Source: Gaiellales bacterium (GTDB lineage: Bacteria > Actinomycetota > Thermoleophilia > RBG-16-64-13). From it: a DNA stretch of 64,000 nt. The stretch covers positions 91,196-155,195 of the forward strand of contig JAAYAL010000024.1 of the NCBI GenBank assembly GCA_012719395.1. Direction: 5' to 3'. Both the position numbers and the translations under genes were made by a program. Within the stretch, counting starts at the first letter, position 1, and every line of letters starts with the position of its first letter. Shown piece after piece: positions 18,945-28,089 of the stretch. The notes under the pieces were generated by a model. It saw only the letters and a program-made list of their open reading frames with translations, did not search any database and had not been told where the DNA came from.

Positions 18945-19754
18945 TCAGGATTCAAATAGGTGCGCAGTGTGGGCCGTGCGGGCACGCTCCAGCGCGGCGG
19001 CGTGTGCTCGAAGCTCCACCTGGTCGTCCAAAGGCGCCAGTGGCAGGCCGGCGTAGCCACGTCGGCGGAGTGCCACCGAGAGCAGATGGTCGGCCACGTG
19101 TGGGTTCTTGGGGAGGAGTGACCCGTGCAGATAGGTGCCGATGGCGTTTCGGTAGAGGGCGCCCTCGCTGCAACCGTCACCCGCGTTGCCCGAGCCTACC
19201 AGCACCTTGGCCAGAGCCGGGGTCCCCTCGTGGAGGAAGGTGAGGCCGCTGTGGTTCTCGAAGCCCACCAGCGTTCGCAGCTCCGCCGACTCCCCCGCCC
19301 GCTCCTCGGTCGACGCCCACAACGCGGCCGCATTGCTCAACTCTGCCACCATGTTGCCGACCAGGCGGCGGGAGCCCCCCTCCGTGTGGGCGTCAAACAC
19401 GGAGATGCCGGGTAGCGTGTCACCCTCGTAGGTGTGGAAGTAGTGGCCGAAGAGTTGGTAGCCGCCGCAGACGGCGAGGGCGGGGAGGCCGTCGTTCACT
19501 TCGCGCCTGATGTCGGGCCCCATTGTCTCCAAGTAGGCGGCCACGAGCTTCTGGCCGCGATCCTGTCCTCCGCCCATGAAGAGGAGGTCTGCTCGGCCGA
19601 AGTCCGGCCGGTCCCCCGGGTTGACGCCGATCACTTCAAAGGCCAGCCCCCGCCACTGCAGACGCATGGTGAGGGCAATGATGTTGCCCAGATCCCCGTA
19701 GAGGTTCATGTGCCGTGGGAAGAGGTGATAGATGCGTAGGGGGGGCTGAGTCAT
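18945..19754 (-). CDS. gatD: Lipid II isoglutaminyl synthase, glutaminase subunit GatD
   Basis: GatD supplies ammonia from glutamine to MurT for amidation of the D-glutamate of lipid II. The 269-aa protein is a class I glutamine amidotransferase: nucleophile Cys in LAVCGGYQLFGHYF, an early LYGDLGNIIAL segment typical of GatD, and a late His in YLHGSLLPKNPHVADHL. ATG overlaps the end of murT by four bases, the usual arrangement. The pair implies a monoderm-type cell wall with D-isoglutamine. Confidence 0.92.
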   Translation of the reverse strand: MTQPPLRIYHLFPRHMNLYGDLGNIIALTMRLQWRGLAFEVIGVNPGDRPDFGRADLLFMGGGQDRGQKLVAAYLETMGPDIRREVNDGLPALAVCGGYQLFGHYFHTYEGDTLPGISVFDAHTEGGSRRLVGNMVAELSNAAALWASTEERAGESAELRTLVGFENHSGLTFLHEGTPALAKVLVGSGNAGDGCSEGALYRNAIGTYLHGSLLPKNPHVADHLLSVALRRRGYAGLPLAPLDDQVELRAHAAALERARTAHTAHLFES

Positions 19755-21229
19755 GATATGGCCTCGCCACGCCAGTATTCCCTGAGCTCGCCGCTGCGCA
19801 CCAAGCGCGCGCGTAGGTCCAGCATGGCCGTGTAGGTGGTGAGTATATCCAGGGATTCGCCAGGAGCGGCCAGCTCCAAGGCCTGGTCCAACGCGCGGCC
19901 CAAATCTGCTTCAACTACTGTCTGCTCGCTCCCGGCGCCGGCGTATTTCAGGCGCACCTCCAACTCACGAGCGCGGATGCCGCTGAGCACCAGGACGGGG
20001 AAGGCGGTGACCAGCGGTCGGAAGTCGACATCCCAGATCCAGGAGATATCGGTGCCGTCGGCCAGGTTGTCGTTGAGGCAGACCAATGCCACCGGGCGCT
20101 TCTGCCACGCGGAGACGTTCTCGATCACCTGGTTGAAGCCGGTGGGGTTCTTGACGAGGTGAATGACTCCCTGGCGGCCGTTGCGACTGAAGCGCTCCAG
20201 CCGTCCAAAAGCGGGGCGCATAGCGGCCAAGCCGCGCAGTGCCGTGGGGGCAGGGATGTCAAGCGCTTGGGCCACGGCCAGGGCGGCGAGCATGTTGTAG
20301 AGGTTGTAGAGGCCCGACAGAGACGTCTCCAGTTGCTCACCGCGACCGCGGTAACTGATGGTGGCGCTCAGGCCGTTGGGACCCAGCGACACACTCTGGG
20401 CGCACACCTGGCAGGGGGGGCGGGAGAAGCCGCACGCCGGGCAGAGGAACAGCCCGATGTGCGAGAAGTAGCGGCGATGGAATGTGAGCGCGTGCCCGCA
20501 GCGGGGGCAGTCGGAGGAGTCGATGGCCAACTCGCTGCGTGCGGAGACCTCCTCGCTCTCCAACCCAAAGTAGAGCGTACGGGAGCGATCCAAGCCCAGG
20601 GCCGCCACGGCCGGGTCATCCGCGTTCAGGACGAGGGTGGCATCCGGGGCGGCCGCGATGCCTTCACGGATGAGGGCGGCCGTCTTGTCGATCTCCCCAT
20701 AACGGTCCAGTTGGTCCCGAAACAGGTTCGTGACCAGGATGACGCGTGGGGTGACCTGTTGCATCACTTGGGGCATGGTGGCTTCGTCCACCTCGAACAG
20801 ACCGATGTCTTCGCCGGGGTAAGGGCGTGTGACGCGCGAACTCTGCACCAACGCGGACACCAGACCGCGCGAGAGGTTGGAGCCACCGCGGTTTCGCAGC
20901 ACGCGCAGCCCCGCTCCCTCCAAGATGAAGCTGATGGCGAGTGACGAGGTGGTCTTTCCGTTGGTGCCGGTCACCACCACCGATCCGTGCGGGAGACGGC
21001 CTGCCAGTTGGCCCAGGATCTGGGGTGCAACCCGCTCCGCCAGCAGGCCGGGCAGCGCCTCTCCTCCGCCGCGGCCCAGGGCGCGCGACCAGAAGGATGC
21101 CTGCTTGGCGAGGAGGATGGCGGCGAACCGGCGTGTGGCGCCGGTTCGCCGCAGCTCTGTTCCGTGCGTAGCCGTGTTCTGTGCCGCCTTCCCCACCGCG
21201 TTCTCCGCGGTCCGATCTGACTGAATCAT
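19751..21229 (-). CDS. murT: Lipid II isoglutaminyl synthase, Mur ligase subunit MurT
   Basis: MurT is the ATP-dependent Mur-ligase partner of GatD. The 492-aa protein has a P-loop GTNGKTTSSLAIS, a central ligase domain with an inserted zinc ribbon (CPRCGH and CPACG, then CQVCA), and a C-terminal DUF1727-like domain. The first 35 residues are poorly conserved, so the true start may be later than ATG 21229. It forms a two-gene unit with gatD. Confidence 0.93.
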   Translation of the reverse strand: MIQSDRTAENAVGKAAQNTATHGTELRRTGATRRFAAILLAKQASFWSRALGRGGGEALPGLLAERVAPQILGQLAGRLPHGSVVVTGTNGKTTSSLAISFILEGAGLRVLRNRGGSNLSRGLVSALVQSSRVTRPYPGEDIGLFEVDEATMPQVMQQVTPRVILVTNLFRDQLDRYGEIDKTAALIREGIAAAPDATLVLNADDPAVAALGLDRSRTLYFGLESEEVSARSELAIDSSDCPRCGHALTFHRRYFSHIGLFLCPACGFSRPPCQVCAQSVSLGPNGLSATISYRGRGEQLETSLSGLYNLYNMLAALAVAQALDIPAPTALRGLAAMRPAFGRLERFSRNGRQGVIHLVKNPTGFNQVIENVSAWQKRPVALVCLNDNLADGTDISWIWDVDFRPLVTAFPVLVLSGIRARELEVRLKYAGAGSEQTVVEADLGRALDQALELAAPGESLDILTTYTAMLDLRARLVRSGELREYWRGEAIS

Positions 21230-21391
21230 TCTACTGCGTCATCATTGCCTGCATCCCGCGCTAGGATGGTTTCGGAGATCAGGGGCCCTTGCGGGGTCCA
21301 GCAAGTGGGGCGAGAACCACGGCGACAGGGCATTGGGATACGATCGCCTGGTGCCGGCAGCGGAGTATTGGCGGCGAAGGAGGGTGGGCCG

Positions 21392-22138
21392 ATGAAGGGA
21401 GCTACCGGAAAGCAGAGAGTCGCCGTTATCACCGGGGCGAGCAGCGGCATCGGAGAGGCCACGGCCAGGCGGTTGGCCGCCGATGGCTTCCACGTGGTGC
21501 TCGGCGCCCGCCGTGTGGATCAGGTCCGAAAGGTGGCGGAGGAGACGGGTGGGCGCGGCGTCTTCCTGGACGTCACTGATCCGGGGTCGGTCGTGGAGTT
21601 TGCGGAGCAGGTGACCGAGTGTGCCGTCCTTGTCAACAACGCCGGCGGGGCGCTGGGGCTGGAGCCGGTGGCTGAGGCGGTGGAGACGAAGTGGCTCTGG
21701 ATGTACCAAGCGAACGTGCTGGGCACCGTGCGCGTGACCAAGGCCCTGCTGCCGAAGCTCATCGCCAGTGGTGATGGGCACGTGGTGGTGGTCAGTTCGA
21801 TTGCCGGCTTGGAGGTGTACGAGGGGGGCGCCGGCTATACGGCGGCGAAGCACGGACAGACGGTGGTGGCGGAGACCCTTCGCCTGGAGTTGCTGGGGCG
21901 GCCGGTGAGGGTGACGGAGATCGACCCGGGTATGGTGGAGACCGAGTTCAGCCTGGTCAGGTTCGGGGGTGACGCGGAGCGGGCGGCCCAAGTGTACGCG
22001 GGTATGCTGCCGCTCTCGGCCGCGGACGTGGCGGACTGCATCGCATGGGCGGTGACGAGGCCGTCACACGTCAACATAGATCGCATAATTGTGAAGCCGC
22101 GGGATCAGGCCACGGCCGGCAAGGTCTTTCGGCAGTAG
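21392..22138 (+). CDS. Short-chain dehydrogenase/reductase
   Basis: A 248-aa NAD(P)-dependent oxidoreductase of the classical SDR family. The cofactor motif TGASSGIG, the NNAGG motif, a catalytic Ser in VVSSIAG and the YTAAK active-site motif are all present. The sequence is closest in feel to YdfG-like serine/3-hydroxy acid dehydrogenases, but the substrate is unknown. ATG 21392 has GAAGGAGGG eight bases upstream; a longer frame from 21245 is not family-like. The gene is divergent from murT and single. Confidence 0.9.
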   Translation: MKGATGKQRVAVITGASSGIGEATARRLAADGFHVVLGARRVDQVRKVAEETGGRGVFLDVTDPGSVVEFAEQVTECAVLVNNAGGALGLEPVAEAVETKWLWMYQANVLGTVRVTKALLPKLIASGDGHVVVVSSIAGLEVYEGGAGYTAAKHGQTVVAETLRLELLGRPVRVTEIDPGMVETEFSLVRFGGDAERAAQVYAGMLPLSAADVADCIAWAVTRPSHVNIDRIIVKPRDQATAGKVFRQ

Positions 22139-22182
22139 CACCAGGGTCGGGAGAGCCGATGCTCTTCTGTATCGCGCACACT

Positions 22183-22223
22183 GGGGCGGCGGGAGGGGGG
22201 GCACCGCCCCCTCCCGCCGCCCC
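22183..22223. terminator. 17-bp perfect hairpin between convergent genes
   Basis: GGGGCGGCGGGAGGGGG (22183-22199) pairs exactly with 22207-22223 across a seven-base loop. A pyrimidine-rich TCCTCGTTCTGTTG follows on the + strand. It sits between the SDR gene and the reverse-strand Ala/Glu-rich gene and probably terminates both. Confidence 0.7.
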
Positions 22224-22257
22224 CTCCTCGTTCTGTTGACCGAACGCGGAGGGCGGG

Positions 22258-22917
22258 TCAGGAAGCCACTGGGTCTTCCAGTTTGCCGGGCTCCGCAGGT
22301 TGTGTCTCCGAGTCGGGAGCCGTGTCTGTGTCGCCCGTGCCCGTGTCGGTCTCACCCTCTCTTTTCGCGCGGCCGGCCAGTTTCCGTACTTCCTCGTTGA
22401 GATCGTTGAGGGCCGTGGTGATCTTCGGCCGGATCTCCTGCACGGTCTTCTCGCCCGCGGAGCGGAAGGTGCCCATGGCGCGACCGGCTTCATCCTTGAC
22501 CTTCTGCGCTTCCGGCGTGGCTGCGCTCTCACGGATGGCGGCTCCCAATTCGTTCACCAGCGACTCGAGGCCACCCTTCATCTCCTTGAGATGCCTGCGG
22601 CTCTCCTCGTTTCTCCAACCGGTGCGGAACGCTGCCGCCAGGCCGGCTCCCAGTGCGGCGAACTGGTTGCCCACCTCCTTCCACGCCTCTGCCATGCCGA
22701 GGCCCTCTTCTGTGGCGCCCTCCACCGCGGTGACGACCGGGTGCAGACCAACCGCCGCCGGTTCCACGGTCGCGGTGCAGGATTCCTCTGCGGGTGCGGG
22801 TGCCTCCCCTACTTCGGGCTGGTCCACCGTGGCCCCCGCCGCCTGTTCAGGCGTCATGGACTCGTTCAGGGCCGCCCCCGCTCCCTCGGTGTAGAAGTCC
22901 TTCTCCTCGTCCGCCAT
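22258..22917 (-). CDS. Hypothetical Ala/Glu-rich helical protein
   Basis: A 219-aa soluble protein of unknown function. The N-terminal 60 residues are acidic and rich in Ala, Glu and Pro. Residues about 80-190 are predicted long amphipathic helices (WKEVGNQFAALGAGLAAAF, then KEMKGGLESLVNELG), with a low-complexity Thr/Asp/Glu tail. No signal peptide or membrane segment is visible. ATG 22917 is chosen because GAGGAGGGA lies just upstream; the frame continues 70 codons further without family character. Apolipoprotein-like or YtxH-like helix bundles are the nearest look-alikes. Confidence 0.7.
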   Translation of the reverse strand: MADEEKDFYTEGAGAALNESMTPEQAAGATVDQPEVGEAPAPAEESCTATVEPAAVGLHPVVTAVEGATEEGLGMAEAWKEVGNQFAALGAGLAAAFRTGWRNEESRRHLKEMKGGLESLVNELGAAIRESAATPEAQKVKDEAGRAMGTFRSAGEKTVQEIRPKITTALNDLNEEVRKLAGRAKREGETDTGTGDTDTAPDSETQPAEPGKLEDPVAS

Positions 22918-23025
22918 ATGGGGTCCCTCCTCGTTGCTGTGGTGATCGCCAGACTGTGGATTGCCGGATTTCTTCCTGCGTTCGCTCAAACCTAACCACA
23001 ACTGCCGCTGTCTACCCTCCCCGGT

Positions 23026-23919
23026 ATGATGGCCTCCATGAGCAACATTATCAGCATCGTGCTCCCCACTTTCGCCACCATCGCCATCGGCTATCTGTTT
23101 GGACGCGTGTCCAGAGCCGATGTCCACGGCATAACCGACGTCGCCATGTACATCACCCTGCCGGCATTGGCATTCACCTCCATGCTATCCCGCCCCATTC
23201 AGGCGGCAGATGCCGCCCGCCTCTGGGGTGCCGCCGTGCTGCTCGCCGTAGGGGGCTGGGCCCTGGCGTGGGTGACCTTCCGACTGCTGCGCCAAGAACA
23301 CTCCGGCCTCTACCTGCCCGTGATGTTCATGAACAACGTGAATATCCCCTTTCCCATTGTCTACATGGCCTTCGGTGACGAAGGTTTAGCCGTGGCCACA
23401 CTCTTCTACATACCAAACGCCATCCTCATCTACACGTTGGGGGTCCACATCGCCTGCAAGGCAGGATCCTGGAGGGCCGGTTTGAAGGAGGTGCTGGGCA
23501 TCCCGCTGATCTACGCGGCCGTGGTGGGCCTCATTCTCAACCTGGCCCATGTGCAGCCGCCCGCATTGCTGGTGGACACGTTGGAGTTCATCGGTCAAGC
23601 TGCGGTTCCCCTCATACTGATCACCGCGGGGGTGAACCTGGCGGGTATTCGTCCCACTGCACTGGTCACGGCCGCTCTCGCTTCCCTCCTGCGCATGGGT
23701 GGGGGCTTTCTGGTGGGGCTGGCGTTGGTGCCGCTGTTTGCCTTCACGGGGGTGGACCGGGCGGTGGTCCTCTTTGAGTCCGCTATGCCTTCCGCCGTGT
23801 TCACTTCGATCTTGTGTGCCAAATACCGTAACGAGGAGGCACTGGTGTCTTCCGTGGTCCTTATCACCACCCTGGCCAGTGTGGTGACTGTGCCCTTGCT
23901 GCTGTACTACCTGATGTAG
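23026..23919 (+). CDS. AEC family permease (auxin efflux carrier type)
   Basis: A 297-aa membrane protein with about ten hydrophobic segments. It has the AEC family layout: N-terminal VLPTFATIAIGYLFGR, a central NNVNIPFPIVYMAFG motif, and a C-terminal half with AAVPLILITAGVNLAG. Family members export or import small carboxylates such as malate or malonate; the substrate here is not known. ATG 23026 and 23038 are both possible starts. It is convergent with the MFS gene, 40 bases apart. Confidence 0.88.
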   Translation: MMASMSNIISIVLPTFATIAIGYLFGRVSRADVHGITDVAMYITLPALAFTSMLSRPIQAADAARLWGAAVLLAVGGWALAWVTFRLLRQEHSGLYLPVMFMNNVNIPFPIVYMAFGDEGLAVATLFYIPNAILIYTLGVHIACKAGSWRAGLKEVLGIPLIYAAVVGLILNLAHVQPPALLVDTLEFIGQAAVPLILITAGVNLAGIRPTALVTAALASLLRMGGGFLVGLALVPLFAFTGVDRAVVLFESAMPSAVFTSILCAKYRNEEALVSSVVLITTLASVVTVPLLLYYLM

Positions 23920-23959
23920 CGGCTCACACCGGTCAACGGCCCTGCCCGCCGTCTGCCCG

Positions 23960-25348
23960 TCAGCTTCGCAGGTTGCCGCGCGCCAGCGAGGCGAAAGTCC
24001 CGGCCACGCACATGCCGGTGGCGATGCCGAAGGCCACCCGCACGGCGTGCTGGAAGGCGCTGTAGTGCTCGGGCGTGATCTCCACCCGCCCTATCACCAC
24101 GGCAAACACCAGCATGGCCAGCGCCATGCTCACCATCTGACCGGTGGTGCGCATCGTGGCCAACGTGGCGGAGGCCAGCCCGTAGTGTTGCGGTTGCACG
24201 CTCGACATGATGGTGTTGGTGTTGGGCGAGGAGAAGAGGGCGAAGCCCAAACCCAGGAGTGCCAGCACGAGCAGGAGGTACACGATACTGGTGTCGGGCC
24301 CCAGAAAGATGAGCAGTGCCAGACCCACCACGGCCAGCGCCATACCGGTGGACGCTACGAGTCGGGGTTCCACCCGGTCCGAGAGCCGACCGGCCCAGGG
24401 GGAGAAGAGCGCCATGAGCACCGGCTGGGCGATGAGGATGAGGCCGGCGGTCTGCGCCGAGTAGCCACGGATGTACTGGAGATACAGGCTAAGAAGGAAG
24501 CCAACGGCGAAGGTGGCGCTGTAGTTGATGAGGGCGGCCAGGTTGGACAAAGCGAAGACCCGGTTGTTGCGGAACAGCCATAGGTCGAGAAGAGGGTTGG
24601 CGTTCTTTGACTCCCACCAGATGAACAGCAGGAAAGCTACCACCCCGCCGGCCAGCAGCAGCGCGCCGAGGGGCGAGGGCAGCTCGGAGAGCCCCCAGGT
24701 CAGCCCCACCAAGGAGATGATGTAGACAACGGATCCCACCCAGTCGAAGCGGCCACGTGCTCCCGGCACTTTCCACTCTGCCTTCACAAAGAGGGCCATC
24801 AGCACGGCCACCACGGCGGCCAGAGCGGCGGCCACGACGAACACGCTCCTCCAGCCCAGCCTTTCGGTCATGATGCCCCCCAGCACCGGGCCCACCGACA
24901 GCCCGAGGTAGGTGGCCGCCACGTTGATGCCCAGGGCTCGTCCGCGCTCCCCCGGAGGGAATACCGTGCTCACGATGGCCACACCGGTGCCGAACATCAG
25001 GGCGGCCCCGGATCCCTGTACGGCGCGGAAGGCGAGCAGCCAGGCCTCGTTCGGCGCCACGGCACACAGGAGAGAACTCGCGCAGTAGAGGAGCGCGCCC
25101 CACACGTAGATGCGTCGGCGGCCGATGATGTCCCCGATCTTGGCGAAGGGTACCAGTAAGGCGGCAGACGCCAGTATGTATACGGTTGAGAGCCAGCCCA
25201 ACGCCACGGCGGACATGGAGAACTCGCGACCCATGGTGGGGAGAGCGATATTGAGGGAGGAGACCATCCATGGGGTGAGAAAACCACCCGCCGTGGTCAC
25301 GACCAGCACGATGCCCTTCTTCGCCGACGTGGCGGGAGGATTGTCCAT
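23960..25348 (-). CDS. MFS drug transporter (DHA2/EmrB-QacA type)
   Basis: A 462-aa major facilitator protein with about 14 hydrophobic segments. Family motifs include LGWLSTVYILASAALLVPF, the loop motif GDIIGRRRIYVWG (motif A) and GAALMFGTGVAIVS with the following PPGERGRALG. Proteins of this type export drugs or organic compounds by proton antiport; the substrate here is unknown. The start ATG is only eight bases after a TATAAT element and has no ribosome binding site. Confidence 0.88.
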   Translation of the reverse strand: MDNPPATSAKKGIVLVVTTAGGFLTPWMVSSLNIALPTMGREFSMSAVALGWLSTVYILASAALLVPFAKIGDIIGRRRIYVWGALLYCASSLLCAVAPNEAWLLAFRAVQGSGAALMFGTGVAIVSTVFPPGERGRALGINVAATYLGLSVGPVLGGIMTERLGWRSVFVVAAALAAVVAVLMALFVKAEWKVPGARGRFDWVGSVVYIISLVGLTWGLSELPSPLGALLLAGGVVAFLLFIWWESKNANPLLDLWLFRNNRVFALSNLAALINYSATFAVGFLLSLYLQYIRGYSAQTAGLILIAQPVLMALFSPWAGRLSDRVEPRLVASTGMALAVVGLALLIFLGPDTSIVYLLLVLALLGLGFALFSSPNTNTIMSSVQPQHYGLASATLATMRTTGQMVSMALAMLVFAVVIGRVEITPEHYSAFQHAVRVAFGIATGMCVAGTFASLARGNLRS

Positions 25349-25356
25349 GAAGAGGG

Positions 25357-25362
25357 ATTATA
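25357..25362 (-). promoter_or_regulatory. Consensus -10 element, candidate leaderless promoter of the MFS gene
   Basis: On the reverse strand TATAAT ends eight bases before the ATG at 25348, so transcription would begin within about two bases of the start codon. No -35 match is convincing (CCTGAA at 17-base spacing). No Shine-Dalgarno sequence precedes the ATG, which fits a leaderless transcript, common in actinobacteria. Confidence 0.4.
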
Positions 25363-25468
25363 TAGGGCTAGGGCGGCCATTCAGGTTATCGTGGCTTGCT
25401 GTGAGGTGCGCAGGCAGCCGACGTGTCGCGGGCGGGCTGCCGGAGACGCGGCAAACGGCGGAGGTTCA

Positions 25469-27994
25469 GTGGAAATCGAACGCGCAGTTGTGCTCCAGGG
25501 ATTGAGTGAAGCAGAGGCACGGGCGCGCCGTGCCGCCGGCCAGGGCAACAACTCTCCTCTCAAGACCAGCCGTACTTACGCGCAGATCGTCCGAGAGAAC
25601 GTCTTCAACACCATCAACAACATCCTTTTCGGCTTGGGCGTGATCCTCATTGCGCTGGGCCGCTATCTGGATGCCGTCATCGTGGTTGCCGTGGTCATGG
25701 CCAACACCGTGGTCTCCCTGGTGCAGGAGGTGAGGGCCAAACGCATGCTGGATCGCATTGCCATCCTCACCCGGCCCAAGGCCAAGGTGGTGCGTGACGG
25801 CCGTGAGCGCGAAGTAGACCCTGGTGAGATCGTGCTGGGGGATCTGCTGCGTCTCGACCCGGGCGATCAAGTGGTGGTGGATGGCTCCGTAGTGGGCGAG
25901 AGCCGCATGGAACTGGACGAATCGCTGCTCACCGGCGAGTCGGACCTGGTGCACAAGGAGGAGGGTGGCTCTCTTCTCTCCGGCAGCTTCGTGGTGAACG
26001 GTTCCGGGTACTTTGTGGCGGAGAAGGTGGGCACACAGAGCTTTGCCAGCCGGCTGACGGTGGGTGCCCAGGCCTTCCGTCGCGTGCTCACGCCGCTGCA
26101 GCGGGACGTGAACCTCGTGGTTCGCTCTCTGCTGCTGGTGGTGATGTACCTGGAGATCATCATTGTGGTGCGCGCGCTGGTCAACGACATCCCCTTCGTG
26201 GAGACCGTGCGGCAATCCACCGTCATTGTGGCCCTGGTGCCGAACGGCCTGGTGCTGGCCATTGCCGTGGCGTACGCGCTGGGGGCGGTGCGCATGGCCG
26301 GCAAGGGCGCTCTCATCCAGCAGTCGAATGCCGTGGAGTCGCTCAGCCACGTTGACGTGCTGTGCACGGACAAGACCGGCACGCTTACCACCAACCAGAT
26401 CACGGCCCACGACGTCCGGCCGCTGGGGCTCACCCGGGACGCCGTGCTGAGCGCGCTGGGGGACTACGCTCTCACCACGACCAGTCCCAACCGCTCCATA
26501 GAGGCCCTGGCACGCGCCTACTCCGGGGGGCGCCGGCACATCGTGGATGAGGTTGTCTTCTCGTCGGCGCGCAAGTGGAGCGCTCTCAGCCTGGCGGACC
26601 GGCGGCCGGTGTCGGCGGCGGGTGAGGAGGGATCTGCGGCAGGCATGGTCCTGCTTCTGGGTGCTCCCGAGGTGGTGGCGCCGTTGTGCGAGGGCGGGGC
26701 TTCTGAGGACGCGTGGCGGCGGCAGGCTGAGGCTTGGGCCGGGCAGGGGCTGCGTGTGCTTCTGCTGGCTTGGAGGCCGGGCGGCGTGCCGCTGCACGAC
26801 CAGGACGGTGAGCTGAGCCTGCCGGCCGACCTGACTCCGGCGGCCCTCCTCAGCCTGAAGGATGAGCTGCGTCCCAAAGTGCGGGAGACGCTGGAAGGGT
26901 TTCGGCAGGCGGGCATCGCGCTCAAGATCATCTCGGGGGACAATCCACAGACGGTCTCCGCCCTCGCTCGGCAGGCAGGCTTTCAGGGTGAGATGCAGGC
27001 AGTGTCGGGGGTGGAGCTGGAAGGTCTGACCCCCGCTCGGCTGGGCGAGGTGGCGGAGAGCGCCACCATATTCGGCCGGGTATCGCCTCGCCAGAAGGAG
27101 GCCCTGGTAGGGGCTCTGCGTGGCCGCGGCCACTATGTGGCCATGATCGGCGACGGCGTCAATGACGTCATATCGCTCAAAAGGTCAGACGTTGCCATTG
27201 CCATGGAGAGCGGCACGCAGGCGGCGCGCAGCGTGGCCGACATGATCCTCCTCAACGATTCCTTCGGCGCTTTGCCCTACGCCTTCCGCGAGGGACAGAG
27301 GGTGGTCAACGGCATGTTCGATATCCTGCGTATCTTCACGGTCCGACTCGCCTCGAAGGCGCTGCTCATTATGTCCGTGGCCATGATAGGGGGCTTTCCC
27401 TTTTTCCCCCGTCAGTCCTCTCTGCTTTCCTTCTTCGCAGCCGGCGTGCCCTCGGTGGCGCTGGCCTACTGGGCTCCGGCCGGTGCCCGAGGCGAGCGCA
27501 GCCTCTTGCGACCGCTCTTCCGCTTCAGCCTGCCGCCGGCGGTGCTTCTCAGTCTGCTGGGAGTGGGGGCCTACCTGGGATTCCTCTACCCGGCGATTGA
27601 ATCGTACGAGAGCGCTCACCCGGCGGCGGGAGCGGCTGAAGCGCTGGAGGCTTCCCTGCCTGTGGCCACGACTGCCACCACTGCGCTGGCCATCTTCTGC
27701 AGCCTGCTGCTCCTGCCACTGGTGGTTCCCCCTACGCGATTCTTCACCGGTGGTGAGGAATGGCGGGGCGACTGGCGTCCCACCATACTGGGAGGGGGCT
27801 TGCTGCTGCTGTTCGGCTTGGTGATGGCGATGCCGCTGGGAAGGACCTTGTGGGATATGACTCTGCTGCCACCGCTGGGCTGGCTGGTCCTTGCCCTCTT
27901 GGCCATACTGTGGGCCTTGTGCCTCCGCCGGCTGTGGCGGTGGCGACTTCTGGAGCGGTTCCTGGCGCCAACAGCCCCCAAGGCGGGCGACTGA
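25469..27994 (+). CDS. Cation-transporting P-type ATPase
   Basis: An 841-aa P-type pump. The phosphorylation motif is CTDKTGTLTTNQ, the actuator motif LTGESD, and the hinge motif MIGDGVNDV. About ten membrane helices are seen, four after the catalytic core. The architecture resembles the CtpE-like group of calcium or cation pumps. In the fourth membrane helix the ion-binding motif reads VPNGL rather than the PEGL of many P2-type pumps, so specificity is uncertain. GTG 25469 has GGAGG four bases upstream; the preceding 26 codons of open frame look non-coding. The gene is divergent from the MFS transporter. Confidence 0.9.
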   Translation: MEIERAVVLQGLSEAEARARRAAGQGNNSPLKTSRTYAQIVRENVFNTINNILFGLGVILIALGRYLDAVIVVAVVMANTVVSLVQEVRAKRMLDRIAILTRPKAKVVRDGREREVDPGEIVLGDLLRLDPGDQVVVDGSVVGESRMELDESLLTGESDLVHKEEGGSLLSGSFVVNGSGYFVAEKVGTQSFASRLTVGAQAFRRVLTPLQRDVNLVVRSLLLVVMYLEIIIVVRALVNDIPFVETVRQSTVIVALVPNGLVLAIAVAYALGAVRMAGKGALIQQSNAVESLSHVDVLCTDKTGTLTTNQITAHDVRPLGLTRDAVLSALGDYALTTTSPNRSIEALARAYSGGRRHIVDEVVFSSARKWSALSLADRRPVSAAGEEGSAAGMVLLLGAPEVVAPLCEGGASEDAWRRQAEAWAGQGLRVLLLAWRPGGVPLHDQDGELSLPADLTPAALLSLKDELRPKVRETLEGFRQAGIALKIISGDNPQTVSALARQAGFQGEMQAVSGVELEGLTPARLGEVAESATIFGRVSPRQKEALVGALRGRGHYVAMIGDGVNDVISLKRSDVAIAMESGTQAARSVADMILLNDSFGALPYAFREGQRVVNGMFDILRIFTVRLASKALLIMSVAMIGGFPFFPRQSSLLSFFAAGVPSVALAYWAPAGARGERSLLRPLFRFSLPPAVLLSLLGVGAYLGFLYPAIESYESAHPAAGAAEALEASLPVATTATTALAIFCSLLLLPLVVPPTRFFTGGEEWRGDWRPTILGGGLLLLFGLVMAMPLGRTLWDMTLLPPLGWLVLALLAILWALCLRRLWRWRLLERFLAPTAPKAGD

Positions 27995-28020
27995 GTGGCC
28001 TTTTCTGTGGACGGAGTGCT

Positions 28021-28089
28021 TTGCGTTCTGTGGTGGCGCGGTATACTGAATGAGCGTTCGTTCATCTGAATGATGGTTCATCTGAATGG
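28021..28089 (+). promoter_or_regulatory. Promoter with repeated TetR-type operator half-sites
   Basis: TTGCGT (28021) and TATACT (28042-28047) form a plausible promoter with 15-base spacing. From 28047 the palindrome TGAATGAGCGTTCGTTCA is followed by a second copy TGAATGATGGTTCA (28067-28080) and a third half-site TGAATGG at the start codon. TGAATGA-type half-sites are typical TetR-family operators. Autoregulation of the downstream TetR-MMPL pair is the likely reading. Confidence 0.6.
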
